Shown here: positions 43,458 to 55,206 of the stretch, piece by piece | Numbering within the stretch: the first letter of the stretch is position 1 | How the letters are laid out: each line of letters starts with the position of its first letter | Source: Symbiodinium natans | Taxonomy: Eukaryota; Sar; Dinophyceae; Suessiales; Symbiodiniaceae | Direction of reading: 5' to 3' | Length of the DNA: 64,000 bases | NCBI GenBank assembly: GCA_905221605.1 | Contig: CAJNDS010000302.1 | Location: 715,450-779,449 of the forward strand | Translations under genes and position numbers: made by a program | Notes under the pieces: generated by a model | The model's database searches: none | The model's input: the letters and a program-made list of their open reading frames with translations, nothing else | Told to the model about the DNA's origin: nothing

Positions 43458-46400
43458 AAAGCAGGCGGAGGTCTGAGTGATGCGCAGGAGCTTCAGATGC
43501 TGTAGGCGTCCCCCTTGGACCTTGCAGATGCAACAGTGCAGTCTGGGGGGGTGTCGTTGCAGGGAGGAGGGGCCAGGGTTGAGATTTTGATGCTTGGGCT
43601 GAAAAGCTTACATTAGGGAAACCAAAACTCTCAAACCCCAAAGCAAGTGTGATGATTGCTAGCCAGGGCGGCGCAAGGCAGGAGCTGTGGTTATGCTTCG
43701 CAAGGGTCGGTTGAGGAGTTGGGGTGTTTAGGGTCTAGGAGGTTAGGGTTTAGTAGTTTGGGGTTTAGGGTTTAGGGTGTGGGGCGCAACATCCAAAGCC
43801 CTACACCCCGGAACCCCTCCTAAACCCCCCCGCCGACCCAGGCTCTCTCAGATTCGGGCGTGGACCTTCAGACCCCAAAGACGCAGCCGAGACTGGCTGT
43901 CGATGGTCAGCAGCCTCAAGAGGCCGCTTTTGAGTTAAGGGTTTAGGGTTTTAGGGTTTTAGGGTTTTAGGGTTTTAGGGTTTAGGGTTTTAGGGTTTTA
44001 GGGTTTTAGGGTTTTAGGGTTTTAGGGTTTTAGGGTTTTAGGGTTTTAGGGTTTTAGGGTTTTAGGGTTTTAGGGTTTAGGGTTTAGGGTTTAGGGTTTA
44101 AGCGAAGCATCGTATGTACGCTAAAGCTATAGCTGATAACATCATGACGACCTTCTTTTTGCAGGCCCTTATTGGGGTTTAGGGCTTTGTTGCTTGGAGG
44201 TACGCTCCACCCCGGCACGACCCCCTGGTTCTTAGTAGGGAATGAGGGAATGAGGGCCCTGTATATAGCCTTTAAGGGATAGTATAGGAAACCCTAAACC
44301 CTAAACCCTAAACCGAGGCAGCTCCGGGTTTGTGGTTTAGGGTTTAGGGTTTGGGGTTTAGGGTTTGGGGTGTTTGGGAGTTTGGGAGTTTGGCAGTTTG
44401 GGTTAAAACTTAGGTCGACGGACAAAGTCGTGCATGACGCGGTACCAGACGAGCATGGCGCGCTAGCTGGCGCAATCCCCGCACCCCTCTAATTTCAATG
44501 TTGATGACATGCATGGACATGCATGGCTGATGTAGGAGTTGGGTCATTCGCGCGTGCCTTTGCACCTGCTGTGGGAAGCAAACATTAAGATTCAGGGTTT
44601 GGAAGGGATGGCATGCGGTTGAAAAGTGATGCAGGATTTCGTCTATCAACTATCAACAGTTTGGGTCTCCCTAACCCAACCCTCGATACAAAAGACCCCG
44701 AAAAGGTAACCTCACAACCCCTAGCGGTTCCAGGGTTTCGGGTTTGAGGTGGGTTCTTAGGGATTGGGATTTGCGGGAAGTCTGAAACCGAGCCGGCGGA
44801 CGTGACGGGAAGCAAGGGCTCAGCGGCAACTTGGATCATCCTCGGTGCAGGGGGCACCCCACGCCTCGAAACCCTAAGCACTGAAGCGCGGCGACGACCC
44901 TGGACTGTTTAGAGTTTAGGGTTTAGGGCTTAGGGCTTAGGGTTTGGGGTTTAGGGTTTAGGTTTGAGGGTTTAGGGTTTAGGGTTTAGAGTTTAGGGTT
45001 TAGGGTTTAGGCTTTAGGGTTTAGGGCTTTTGGGGGTTGCTGTATACCTTATCCCTAGAAGGCGCCTCATATGCCGCAGGCCAGATCCATGGTGCAAGTC
45101 ACCTGCCAAGCACTGGGGTCCTGGCTATCAACTTCCATGGGGCAACAAGTTGCGAGTGGCTAGACCTATGGTTGGGATGTTCCCCACTTATATCAACAGT
45201 CCTTAGTAGGATTATAATAGGGGGGGGGGACTGTAATCCCTATTAAGGACTGTTAGTACAAGGGGGAGCATCCCGACCTATTGGTTCTTAATTTGGAGGT
45301 GAGGAGCTCAGTACCCTGTGTGGCCCCTTGAAAGGCTATATGAAACAGGGTTTGCTATAGGTGAGGGTATAGTGACAGCCTGGACATGCGGAGCACGACC
45401 AGTGAACCGCCAGGCTCCTAAACCCTAAACCCTAAACCCTGAACCCTGAACCCCGAACCCTGAACCCTAAGTTAGGGTTTAGGCAAAGGTTTGAAGGCTC
45501 ATGCCTCAGCCTAAATTCAGTGAGCAAAGCGCCTTCCGGCAGAGCCCTAGGAATGTTCACCGTGCCCGCCAAGCGCAGGTTGGCGAGGCTGTAGATGTGC
45601 GCGACGCCCTCCTGTAATCCGGGAGCGGGGTTTAGGGTTTAGGGTTTAGGGCTTGAAGCTTAGGGTTTTCAGGGAATGGGCCACTATACCGGCACCACGA
45701 CAACGGTTCCTGGGTTTGGGGTTTAGGGCTTAGAGTTTAAACCCTAAACCCGAAAGCCCAAACCCCGTTGTTGAGGGTGTTCAGGGTTCACGGAGCAACT
45801 TTGGGGCCTGCATGGCCCTGCGAAGAACAGAGGGAGCCCCGCGGCCCAAACACTGCAATTGAAAAAGCCCCCCCACCCCCCCCCCCCCCCCCCCCCCCCC
45901 TCGCCCCCCCCCCCCCAGCCCGCCCGCCCCGCCCACCCCCCCCCCCAAAGTTTAGGGTTTAGGGTTTAGGGTTTCGGGTTCATGGATGTTGAAAACCCTC
46001 CAGGGAAGCCGAAAGCCAGTATAAACCCTCAGCCTAGCATGCTGCAATGCTTCTCACTCAACCGTGAACTGAAGCCCTTTGAAACCCTCAGAACGCCCTC
46101 AGGGTTTAGGGCTTGCACCCTGTAATCCCTCATCAGCCCTACTTCAAGAACAACTTATGCTAAACCCACATGGGTTTGTATCTTAATGGGGAGGCGCGCG
46201 ACATGTGTTGGGGTCGGGGTATGTTTCGCGGGTATGTTTCGGGGTATGTTTCAGAGGTATGTTTCGGGTATGTTTCGCGGCATCATGAGCTACTTTACCT
46301 GCAATTTCGGGGGTTACGGGGTATGTTTCGGGGGTATGTTTCGGGGTATGTTTCGCGGGTGTGCAACCCGTGTGCCCTTTTTAAACCTGAGCCCCCCAAA

Positions 46401-47359
46401 AAAACACAAACCCACATATCTCCTCAAAGAAATTCGAAAAACCCTTGTCAGCCCTTGTGAGAAAACCCGAGGGCCGCAAACAAACTCACACTAAAAAAAG
46501 ACTTATCGGTGATCCATTCATGCCAAAAAGCCGCCTTCTATGAAAAGGTAAAAAAAACCTCTTGTTCGGCTTCCCGAAACCCTAAACCCTAAACCCTAAC
46601 ACCCTAAAACCCTAAAACCCTAAAACCCTAAAACCCTAAAACCCTAAACCCCTCTTCCGCGCCTGTGTGCCCACAGCCATGAGCCCCGGCTCCTCTCCGT
46701 CTGGCACCTCCACGCCTGACAAAATCAGGGTTAGGGTTTGGGGTTTAGGGTTCAGGGTTTAGGGTTTAGGGTTTAGGGTTTAGGGTTGAGGGTTTAGGGT
46801 TCAGGGTTTGGGGTTTAGGGTTTAGGGTTAGGGTTTAGGGTTCAGGGCTTGCGGTTCAGGGTCTCGAGTCTTGGGGTCTGGGGTGAAGCTCAAGCCCCAA
46901 TGGCACATCGGGCAGTTTTCCTCTTTTGGGGTTCACAAGAACCTCTCGGAAGCACAGGAGCGTTCAAGTTTCAGTTTCAGGGCCTACTGGATTGCAGTGA
47001 TGATCGCCGACGTGTCGGTACAAACTCTCAGATGCTGCGATGCTCGACATGCCACTGATGGAATCCGGCACTGGACCCTAAAACCTAAACCCTAAACCCC
47101 AAACCCTAAACCCTAAGCCCTGAGCCCTAAGCCCTGAACCCAACCCGCCCTCATGGCCTTCTGCCCAAGGGGCGACGTCGATGCACGTGACGGGGCTTGC
47201 ATCCTCGAGGTGGACCCAGCGAAGCACCTGCAATAGATCTCTGGAGTCATCATTCCCACATGCGCTTGCCTCTCGAGGCAAGCTCCGAACTTCAAAGGTT
47301 ATCGACCCAAAGGCAAGACAAGGCGCTGAAAAGTCATTCTCCGTGCTAAAGATGATGAC
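43458..47359 (-). CDS. Partly resolved gene model G10, WD40-like and Cys-rich exons
   Basis: Exon 47145-47359 (starts VIIFSTENDFSAPCLAFGSI, later VLRWVHLEDASPVTCIDVAP) joins in phase to 46988-47054 (GMSSIAASESLYRHVGDHHC-NP, donor GTAGGC) and 46853-46920 (ENCPMCHWGLSFTPDPKTRD). Further down are 45561-45611 (EGVAHIYSLANLRLAGT), 44446-44565 (VQRHARMTQLLHQPCMSMHV ..., acceptor CTTCCCACAGCAG, donor GTACCG), 43866-43914 (LLTIDSQSRLRLWGLK, a good WD-repeat strand) and 43458-43520 (VQGGRLQHLKLLRITQTSAC-F), the last two in phase. VTCIDVAPW, AHIYSLANL and RLRLWGLK suggest a WD40 beta-propeller. Phase is not continuous between all groups, so exons are missing or two genes are merged. The last two exons also have a low-complexity alternative frame. 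Confidence 0.45.
43930..44100. repeat. TTTTAGGG (8-bp) array
   Basis: Homogeneous GGGTTTTA units, then a few TTTAGGG units. A different 8-bp variant from that at 22.5 kb. Confidence 0.97.
45174..45274. mobile_element. Inverted-repeat element, family B
   Basis: GGGATGTTCCCC left end and GGGGGAGCATCCC right end, with a G9 run in the loop. Confidence 0.8.
45982..46125 (+). CDS. Small plus-strand open frame, 47 codons (uncertain)
   Basis: ATG to TAA: starts MDVENPPGKPKASINPQPSM and ends RACTL. Protein-like composition but it lies antisense within G10, where a minus frame GVLRVSKGFSSRLSEKHC is also open. Treat as unproven. Confidence 0.2.
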   Translation: MDVENPPGKPKASINPQPSMLQCFSLNRELKPFETLRTPSGFRACTL

Positions 47360-48459
47360 CTCGGGGCAGCGGCAAGTATGGTCTAGGAATCCTAAACCCT
47401 AAACCGTTTGACCACCTCCCACACTCGCTGACGAGGCCCTCTAAGCTCCCAAGCGCGGCCCTCGACAGTTCCCACATAGACACGGCGTTGCTCCTCCAGA
47501 GATTTGCTCGGACATCTGTTCTGTAGCTTGTAGGATCGTGTTTTAGGGTTTAGGGTTTAGGGTTTAGGGTTTAGGGGGTTTAGGGGGTTTAGGGGATTTC
47601 TTGATTTCATCTTAGGCGCCCCCTCCTCCACGGGCAGGACGCAGGTGATGCCACTGCTAAGGCCACGCTGCAGGTCCTGGCAAGGCCACAGACTTCTCAA
47701 TGAGCAGCCTTCTGCATGCAGCAACCATTTAGGGGTTTTGGGGGTTTTAGGGGTTTTTAGGGTTTAGGGTTTAGGGTTCGCAGCGGCCACAAGCACGGAG
47801 AAAGGACCACAATCAGGCGTGCAGCTTCTTCCCTGCACCGTGCCTCCAGTGTGGGTGAGTTTTGCCGAACGCCTTGCATACGACATGAAGCAAGCAAGCT
47901 GCACTATGATGCCACCCATGAGCAACGAACATTGCCATCGTTGGCAGGGCACTGGATCTGGGTCGGTTTGGGTGATCAGGTTTCGGAAAAGAGAATCTTG
48001 GGCCCTGGGCGGTGCGTATGAGAACGTGTAATGGCTAGCATCTCCTTACTATCTTGCGCTATCCTCCCCAAAACAGAGAGCCCTAGGTGGGAACATCCTG
48101 ACCCTCTAAGGGTAGTTTCATGGTCCCTTGATATGGTCCCTTACCTTTAAACGGTTCTGAAGTCCGAGCGCTTGGGTTTTATAGGATATATAAGTGGTAT
48201 ATAAGAGGTCCCCATTTAAGGGTCCATATTCAGGGACCATGTAAGAGAGGTTCTTCATACGTGTCTAGGGCGTTTAGGGTTTAGGGTTTAGGGCTTAGGG
48301 TTTAGGGTTTAGGGTTTAGGGTTTAGGGTTTAGGGTTTAGGGTTTAGGGCCCCCAGATCGCTAAGACCAAGATATGAGAGCTAGGGTCTCAAGGTGTAGT
48401 GGGTGAACCAGGCTGTGGAACAAGAGTGAGAGAGATGAATGGTACGTCCTACAGGTAAA

Positions 48460-49351
48460 TCACTTCCAAAGCCGTGGATGAACGTTGCAGTCATAATATT
48501 CCAAAGTCTGGGTCTTCATGTTGTCAGTGGCGAACAAAAAGAGTTTGTAATAGGGGTTTTCCCCCAAACAATAATAGTAATGGTGAAGGAATCAAGTGAG
48601 TGAACCGCTCACACAATCAGAGAAAACAGCGCGTCCGTGAACTCCCTTGCAATATTATCAATGGCATTCACAAGTGCAGACTACATTTTGGAGAGTTTGT
48701 AGGGAGTTTCTTGCAGATGAAACGGTTAATCGCTCGTGAACTTGTGCTTGTTCCTGTTTGAAGTACGTACACCTCCAGTAAACATAGAGATAAGGGCTTC
48801 GGCCTTAGGCGTTAGTGCTTAGAGTTTAGGGTTAGACAGAGGAGGTAATATAACAAATTTGTTTCTGACTCACAAGATGTGGTTGGAAACGAGATCCAGC
48901 AACAGCAAAAGGCTTCCACTTTGCAAAGCGCTCCAGAGGAGCCATGATTCAGCTTGGCTCCAAAGGCCCAGGAGGCTTCTGTTCTTGAGTTTGGCAGCTT
49001 CGCCAATCCGAACCGACTTGTAGTTCATGAGAAGGTGCAGACCTTCTTGGGCGAGTGGTTCTTGCGATTCGCCGAACGTCTGAAAGATTATGCCCGCTTG
49101 TTTGCCATATCGTCATTCATCATGCGTTAACCTGATATAATCCCACTTTCGAACCCACATAGTAACATAACATAATGTGATACAATGTGAGATAATCCTA
49201 GATCTATGTTTGTTTGAAACAATAACTCACCCGGCAATGTGCTCTGCTAGGCGTGGCTGGCTGAGGGTGAGCAGGCAGCCCAAGGCGGAGAAAGGTAGGA
49301 GCTCCGGGTCCAAAGCGGCGCGAAGTCGAGCGTGTGACAAAGAAAACGGGG
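48460..49351 (-). CDS. Four-exon gene model G5 with stop codon
   Basis: Exons 49231-49351 (starts PFSLSHARLRAALDPELLPF, donor GTGAGT), 48891-49079 (acceptor ATCTTTCAG; starts TFGESQEPLAQEGLHLLMNY, ends SLLLLLDL), 48615-48680 (starts SALVNAIDNIAREFTDALF, donor GTGTGA) and terminal 48460-48513 (TQTLEYYDCNVHPRLWK, TGA). The last three join in phase 0. The first ends in phase 2, so one exon may be missing. Leu-rich and helical, with no family recognised. These introns are ordinary, array-free sequence. Confidence 0.5.
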
Positions 49352-49458
49352 CTTTGCCTGGTTTAGGGTTAGGGTTTAGGGTTTAGGGTTCAGGGTTCAG
49401 GGTTTAGGGTTCAGGGTTCAGGGTTCAGGGTTCAGGGTTCAGGGTTTAGGCCAAAGGC

Positions 49459-49695
49459 CTAGAAGTTCTTTTCAAGGCCAGCGACAAAAATGTGAAATGT
49501 TGAGAACAGAGCGTCGCAGATCGCGCCCCTCGCCCCGCCCCTCGCCCCAGCCACCGGCTCCACTTTCAGGACCAGCAGCATGAGCAACGGCTGGATGTTC
49601 TGACTGTTCCGACCTTTCTTCTGAACTCGTCCTCCATGTTCTTCGGACTGTGGGCTTGTTTCCCGCTTCCCCTTCGGTGGTCTGAAGTCTTTCAA
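49459..49695 (-). CDS. Open frame upstream of G5
   Basis: 78 codons starting MKDFRPPKGKRETSPQSEEH, later QNIQPLLMLLVLKVEPVAG, ending LEKNF-stop. GTTCAG inside would serve as an acceptor. It may be a real exon read into an intron; its link to G5 is not established. Confidence 0.35.
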   Translation of the reverse strand: MKDFRPPKGKRETSPQSEEHGGRVQKKGRNSQNIQPLLMLLVLKVEPVAGARGGARGAICDALFSTFHIFVAGLEKNF

Positions 49696-50039
49696 CCCTA
49701 AACTTTAAACAATAAACCACTCAACACGAAAGCGCAAAAACCCCCCCACAAAAAACAAATCCCTAAACCCTAAACCCCTCAAACCCCTAAACCCAAGTCC
49801 CTCAACCCCAATTTTTAAAACGCCTCGAACGTAACCTTAAATCCCTCAACCCCAAACCCCTCAAACCCCTAAACCACAAACCCATAAACCCCTAAACCCT
49901 GAACCCCCTACACCCCAAATCCGTCAACCGCTACACCCCCCTAACCCCAGATCCCTCAACCCCTAAACCCTAAACACTCAAATCCCTCAACCCCTCAGCC
50001 CTAAACCCAAACCGCTAAACCCTAATTTTCTGGAGAGTG

Positions 50040-52330
50040 GAACGATCTGGGGGCCCCGTATTTACGGTGGCTTTAAAGCAATTTACGACGGACTCATATT
50101 TTTTTAATATAATTCACGTATCATGAATTTAGACGCAAGATACACTTTTGTAAATTTCCATGGTTCTAAGGGCTTAACATACTAACTAAAAACCATGGGC
50201 GCAAGGGTGTCTCATCGCCCCAAAAAAGAACATCTATGTACTTGAAACACTAAGTAGTCCCGAGCCCGCAACCCTTAAATTCTAATCCTGGAACCTTCCC
50301 CCCCCCCCTCTCTTCATTCAATAGCATGGAAACATTAAATAGTAGCAACAGTTCTGAGATCTTTGCTCTCAGAATACTCGCGCCAACCCTCGAACTTATC
50401 CAAGGATGGCAATCCTGTGGCACGCGGCGTAAATTTCGCGCCCTCGCCACCTGAGTAAACATGGTACTGGCATTTCGCCAGAAACCTTGTTTGGGCTCCC
50501 CATCCCGGGCACGGCCCTGTCAGATGGGGATTTCTCGGGCGAGGGCGCGGCCATTCACGGGCCTGAGATGTGCTGGTGTGAAAGTGTGCGTGGAGCACGC
50601 GCGTGTGCGCGAGGGCCCGGATCACGCGCACTGCATGCCGGGAGCGTCGCGCTGCTCCAAGCCACAATCGATTGATCGGCTGCGTCAACATCCTTTCATA
50701 AAGCGATTAGAGCGGTGGGCAGCTGGCATTAAACGCGAGCGACGCAAAAACTCGTGGCGAATCTGAGGCGTGCACAACACGACACTGGCAACCACTTCGG
50801 ATGAATTATTTCTGCGGTTGCTAAATGGATTTCATAGGTGGCCAAACAGATCCAGTCTTCCGAGTCCTTAATCTGCAACCCCTAAATGTTGTCAGAATCA
50901 TTGCCTGGAGGGCCCAACGACACGCAGCGACTGTCACGTGCGAAGCACACTCCCAGCCAAAACTCCCCGCTCGTGAGGTGAAACTCTACTCAAGTCCTTC
51001 TCCAGCCTCTCTTGCAACTCCACAGTCTGGGCGCAGCAATCACTTTAGTAGTGCTGTGGGTCAGCTGACGTGTGTCGATGGCTGTCAGGCCTGGCCCTCT
51101 CCAGAGGCTGTCTGCTACACGGCTACACGTAAAATGTCAAGTTCGTTTTTACTGGCTGCCGGACGTGAAAATGCCCGCCGAGGCGGACAACGAGGAAGAG
51201 CTACATGGCCCCGATTCGGCGCCTACGTCGGAGACTGGGCGGCAAACGGAGCTGCTATGAACACGCAGGAAACAAGCTAGTCACAGGCTTGGCTGACCTA
51301 AGCTGCATTTGACCCTTCAAGACCACTTTTCTCATTGTTATTAAACCATGGACATGCGCATGTGAAAATAATACAACTGCGCATCGTTCAGTCGGCACCC
51401 CACCATCTATAAGGGCGGAGCGGGAGCACTGTGGCGAACTTGTGGCACACATGAGCGCAAACACTGCGGTGGCCCCGGCGGCGTGTTTCGCTCTGTCATT
51501 CAGTGCACACGTGCACACCACGATAAAGTTTCAAGCCATGGGAGATCGAGGAGAGCACTGGAAAGTCGCCCCATGACCCCTTCAGAGTCATTAGAGTGTG
51601 AAGTCATGAGTTTAGGTTTGATATTTCAGGAGTTCGGTCAGAGATCTTTGCTCACAGTGTTCTCACGTATTGTCGCGTCCTGCCCTAGATTTCTATTAAG
51701 TGGCCCTGGCCGTCTATGAAGTTCTTCCATTTTCAAACCCTAAACTTACCCTAAAAGGCGAAACTACGCGGCAAACCTCAAAGCCTCCTTCCTGCCGGGG
51801 GCCGGGGGGTGGGGGGAGGGGGGGACAAAAGACAATGGAAGGGCCGTTGTTTTTTGTTTGGCCCCCCCACCCCCCAGAGCGAAGCCTCTGGGAGGCTTCA
51901 TATTCCACTTTGGCGGCTCTCGTAATGCAAGGGTCTGTGTGTTTTCTACGTGCTTTTTTCATTATGTTATAGGAACGTCCCAACCTTAAATGTTGTATGT
52001 ATTATTTTAACGTCTAGACTCCAAACGATAAGATACCATGGTCTAGATATGTTATTTTGCTATACTATATTATGCTGTACCATGGCATATTTAAATAATT
52101 CGTAATATATATATATATATATATATATATATCGCATGCTATCAGTACCCTTGTAGTATACTATATAGCACGTGCCATACTCGAGACACACTGCCACACG
52201 CAAAACTCATCTAACATTATAGACATTACCACACGCAAAGCTTGTACAACATCCTTTCATACGGAGGGGAGGAATGGGGGTATAGGGATAGGGAGGGAGA
52301 CTGGGGGGGGGGGGCAAAAAAAAGAAATTT
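50040..52330. other. Array-free stretch, content mostly unassigned
   Basis: No telomere-like array. Holds several open frames on both strands, of which only the acidic plus-strand frame at 51.07-51.26 kb looks coding. AT-rich from 52.0 to 52.2 kb. I see no inverted-repeat family member. Confidence 0.5.
51072..51260 (+). CDS. Plus-strand open frame with acidic C-terminus (uncertain)
   Basis: Frame ending VKMPAEADNEEELHGPDSAP and TSETGRQTELL-stop. It sits in array-free DNA at 50-52 kb. Composition looks coding, but no plus-strand partner exons with good splice sites were linked. Confidence 0.25.
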   Translation: MSMAVRPGPLQRLSATRLHVKCQVRFYWLPDVKMPAEADNEEELHGPDSAPTSETGRQTELL

Positions 52331-52394
52331 TAGCCCTACACCATGGCATCTTATAGTCTAGAGTCCAGATTCAAATAGCATGTACCAAGTTTAA

Positions 52395-52595
52395 CAATAT
52401 TCTTACACGGAGGCAGGAGCTAGGTCTTCTGAAGCCATAAAACTCCAAATTCAAGAATTATAGAATGTGGTATGCTGGGCATCACCAGTGTGGCAAACAT
52501 GGAACAAGAATTGTTGGGACCCAAAAACTATGTCATTCTGTATGGTGAGGTTGGGCCGCCACCTCTTTGTGTTGGTGCTCGTTGAAACTCTGGTA
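52395..52595. repeat. Dispersed direct repeat, copy 1
   Basis: Shares GGAGGCAGGAGC, AACTCCAAATT, GAATGTGG, ATGCTGGGCATCAC and TTTGTGTTGGTGCTCGTTG with 53087-53270, about 700 bases away. Confidence 0.8.
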
Positions 52596-52807
52596 CCCAG
52601 AACATTCAAATCCAAAAAAATGTACATACAAATGTACATATCTATATCCTGTATGGGCTTTGGCCTGCCAAGTTGTTGGCTGAGGCGGGGGGGCGGGGGG
52701 GGGGGGGGGGGGGGGGGGGGCTGCACTCCACTTTCCATTAGATGGGCCGTCACACAATGCATTCCTCATTCCACAACTGACGAATGGGGTGGATCTTACA
52801 AAGTCAG

Positions 52808-52993
52808 ACGAACACTCTGGGGTTGGGCTCCAGGGAGACTCTGGGGTTGGGCACTCCAGGGAGACTCTGGGCCTGGGCACTCCGAGAACACTCTGGGGTT
52901 CGGCACTCCATGGTGGTCACTCCATGGAGACTCTGCGGTTGGGCACTCCTGGGGTTGGGCACTCCAGGGACACTCTAGAGTTGGGCACTGGGG
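52808..52993. repeat. 26-bp tandem repeat
   Basis: About seven degenerate copies of ACTCTGGGGTTGGGCACTCC plus AGGGAG. Lies between the two copies of the direct repeat and next to a long G-run at 52686-52720. Confidence 0.85.
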
Positions 52994-53086
52994 AGGAATG
53001 AGCGAGGAGTAGACCGGGCGAGGAGAAGAGTTGAGTTTAAAATCTAACAACCCCACAACGCGGGTGGGGAACAAGACATTATTGTC

Positions 53087-53270
53087 GGGAGGCAGGAGCA
53101 ATACTTTCTAAAGCCATGAACTCCAAATTAAGAAATTATGGAATGTGGCATGCTGGGCATCACAAGGGTGGCAAATATGGAATAAGGCTTGCTTGCACCC
53201 AAAACTTATGGCATTTTCTGAGGTGAGGTTTTGCCGTCACCACTTTGTGTTGGTGCTCGTTGCTATGGTG
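53087..53270. repeat. Dispersed direct repeat, copy 2
   Basis: Second copy of the 52395-52595 sequence. A related fragment with GGCACTCCAGGGACACT and AATCTAACAACCCCACA recurs at 57826-57880. Confidence 0.8.
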
Positions 53271-53639
53271 CATGTGGAAAAGTGGGGCCCCACAGCGTTC
53301 CTTTCTGAACCCTAAACCCTAAACCCTAAACCCTAAACCCTAAACCCTAAACCCGAAACCCTAAACCCTAAACCCTGAACCCTCCTCTGAGCTCTGAGAG
53401 CCGGGCCAGTTCCTCGCTTGGCAACGGCTGGAGCCGGAGCCTCCGCCGTCGGGCTGGCGCCTGTGCAGAGGTTAGGATTTAGGCATGTAGGGTTTAGGGG
53501 TCAGGGTTTAGGGTTTAGGGTTTAGGGTTTAGGGTTTAGGGCTTAGGGTTTGAAACCCCTAAGCCCCAAAACCCCGGATGACCTTGACCCTCGGGCAGCC
53601 CAGCTGGAGCAGCATTTCCTCCCAGAGATGCTTGGGTGG

Positions 53640-53960
53640 GTTTAGGGCTTAGGGCTTAGGGCTTAGGGCTTAGGGCTTAGGCTTAGGGCTTAGGGCTTAG
53701 GGCTTAGGGCTTAGGGCTTAGGGCTTAGGGCTTAGGGCTTAGGGCTTAGGGCTTAGGGCTGAGCGCTGAGGGCTGAGGGCTTCGGGCTTGGGGCTTGGGG
53801 CTTGGGGCTTAGGGCTTAGGGCTCAGGGCTTCGGGTTTAGGGTTTAGGGTTTAGAAGTGTAGGGTTTAGGATTTAGGGTTTAGAAGTGCAGGGTTTGAGT
53901 TTAAGGTTTAGGGTTTAGGGTTTAGGGTTTAGGGTTTAGGGCTTAGGGTTTAGGGTTTAG
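53640..53960. repeat. GGGCTTA and TTTAGGG arrays
   Basis: GGGCTTA units to about 53760, then GGGCTTG/GGGCTGA variants, then TTTAGGG. Confidence 0.95.
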
Positions 53961-54356
53961 GGTTTTGGGGTTTAGAAGTGTAGGGTTTAGGGATTAGGGG
54001 GTTGGGGGCTTGGGGAGGTTGGGGAGGTTGGGGAGGTTGGGGAGGGTTTGGGGCCCTGGGGCGAAGGAGGTTCGGAGCACCCACGCACGCCGTCATCTGA
54101 TGGGTCCTCGCGGCGCATTGGCCCCGCGGCCTCGGCAGAAGGGCAGCCGCAGCTCAGGGCTTTTTAGGGTTTATGGGGTTTAGGGGTTTATAGGTTTAGG
54201 GTTTAGGGTTTAGGGTTTAGGGTTTAGGGTTTAGGGTTTAGGGTTCAGGGTTTAGGGTTCAAGGTTTAGGGTTTAGGGTTCAGGGTTTAGGGTTAGGCTT
54301 CGTTCTGGCGCGCTGACAAGGCGCTCAATGCCCTTTTGTTTTTCTGCATCTCTGGC

Positions 54357-54455
54357 AGCACTCCGAACTATGGCCCCTTTTTGGGAGGTACCACGTATAA
54401 GACCCCACACTAAAACGAGATGTCCCCAAAAAGGGGCCCTAACTCGGAGAACCAG
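54357..54455. mobile_element. Palindromic element
   Basis: GGCCCCTTTTTGGG mirrored by CCCCAAAAAGGGGCC. Confidence 0.65.
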
Positions 54456-54477
54456 CCGCATGCTTGATTGATTACAG

Positions 54478-54590
54478 GGCTCTCGTTAAGGAACTTAAAT
54501 CAAGTAACCATCACAGGGCCACTTAGGAATATCCTGCCCTTCTTATCTCTTATTACGATACCTGAATTTTAAGTTCCTCGACAAGAGCCC
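54478..54590. mobile_element. Inverted-repeat element, single copy here
   Basis: GGGCTCTCGTTAAGGAACTT mirrored by AAGTTCCTCGACAAGAGCCC; directly next to the palindrome at 54357. Confidence 0.75.
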
Positions 54591-54622
54591 ACAGCAGCTA
54601 TGAGAGCGATGAGGCCTGCAAC

Positions 54623-55206
54623 GTTGGCATGCCCTTTGCTCCCCTCGCTGGCGGTGCACGAGATTGTGGGGCTTGGGGTCTCCAGCTTGACTCTTGGGTT
54701 TACCTTAGGCTTGAGGGCTTGTATGGCTGCAAAAATCTTCGGTTTAGGATGGTTGAGTAGCCTGGCCACTGACTGTAATGGGCGACTCTCTCCCCAAAAA
54801 GAGGGAACTGGCTACCGGCTCTTTCAACTAGGGTTCGGGGATGCTGCTTTCGTCAGCTTGCCTTAAAGGTCGTTGCGAAGATGGAGCCATGGGCCATGGT
54901 AGCCGGTCGCGACTGGACAGCCTTCTCGAACTAATGACACATGGAAACATCCTACAAGTCACTACATTCTGCTCGAAGTAGGTGCCTGATATCCACCTGT
55001 ATAACCCTTTAAGGGATCCCTTGTTCCCTAATTCCCCTGACTGCGGTCTGCAGTATCCACCCTGTCGGCCGTTTGGAGACTCCAATCAGGCCAATGAATG
55101 CCCATCTGGCTGGGCACGTGCAGTCGACTCGGCTCAGCTTCAGCCGGCAGACTCTCCTGACCCGGGGTAGCAGATATGGGTGAGGGATTCCCTTCCAATT
55201 TTTCGA
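54623..55206 (-). CDS. Four-exon gene model G6
   Basis: Exons 55061-55206 (starts EKLEGNPSPISATPGQESLP, ends WSLQTADR, donor GTGGAT), 54963-54996 (VDIRHLLRAEC plus one base, acceptor ATACAG), 54704-54726 (23-nt microexon, IQALKPK, acceptor TTTTTGCAG, donor GTAAAC) and 54623-54685 (LETPSPTISCTASEGSKGHA-N). Phases run 0, 1, 0 without conflict. The last exon also reads on as VAGLIALIAAVGS. No family recognised. A plus-strand frame at 54600-54866 is antisense. Confidence 0.55.
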
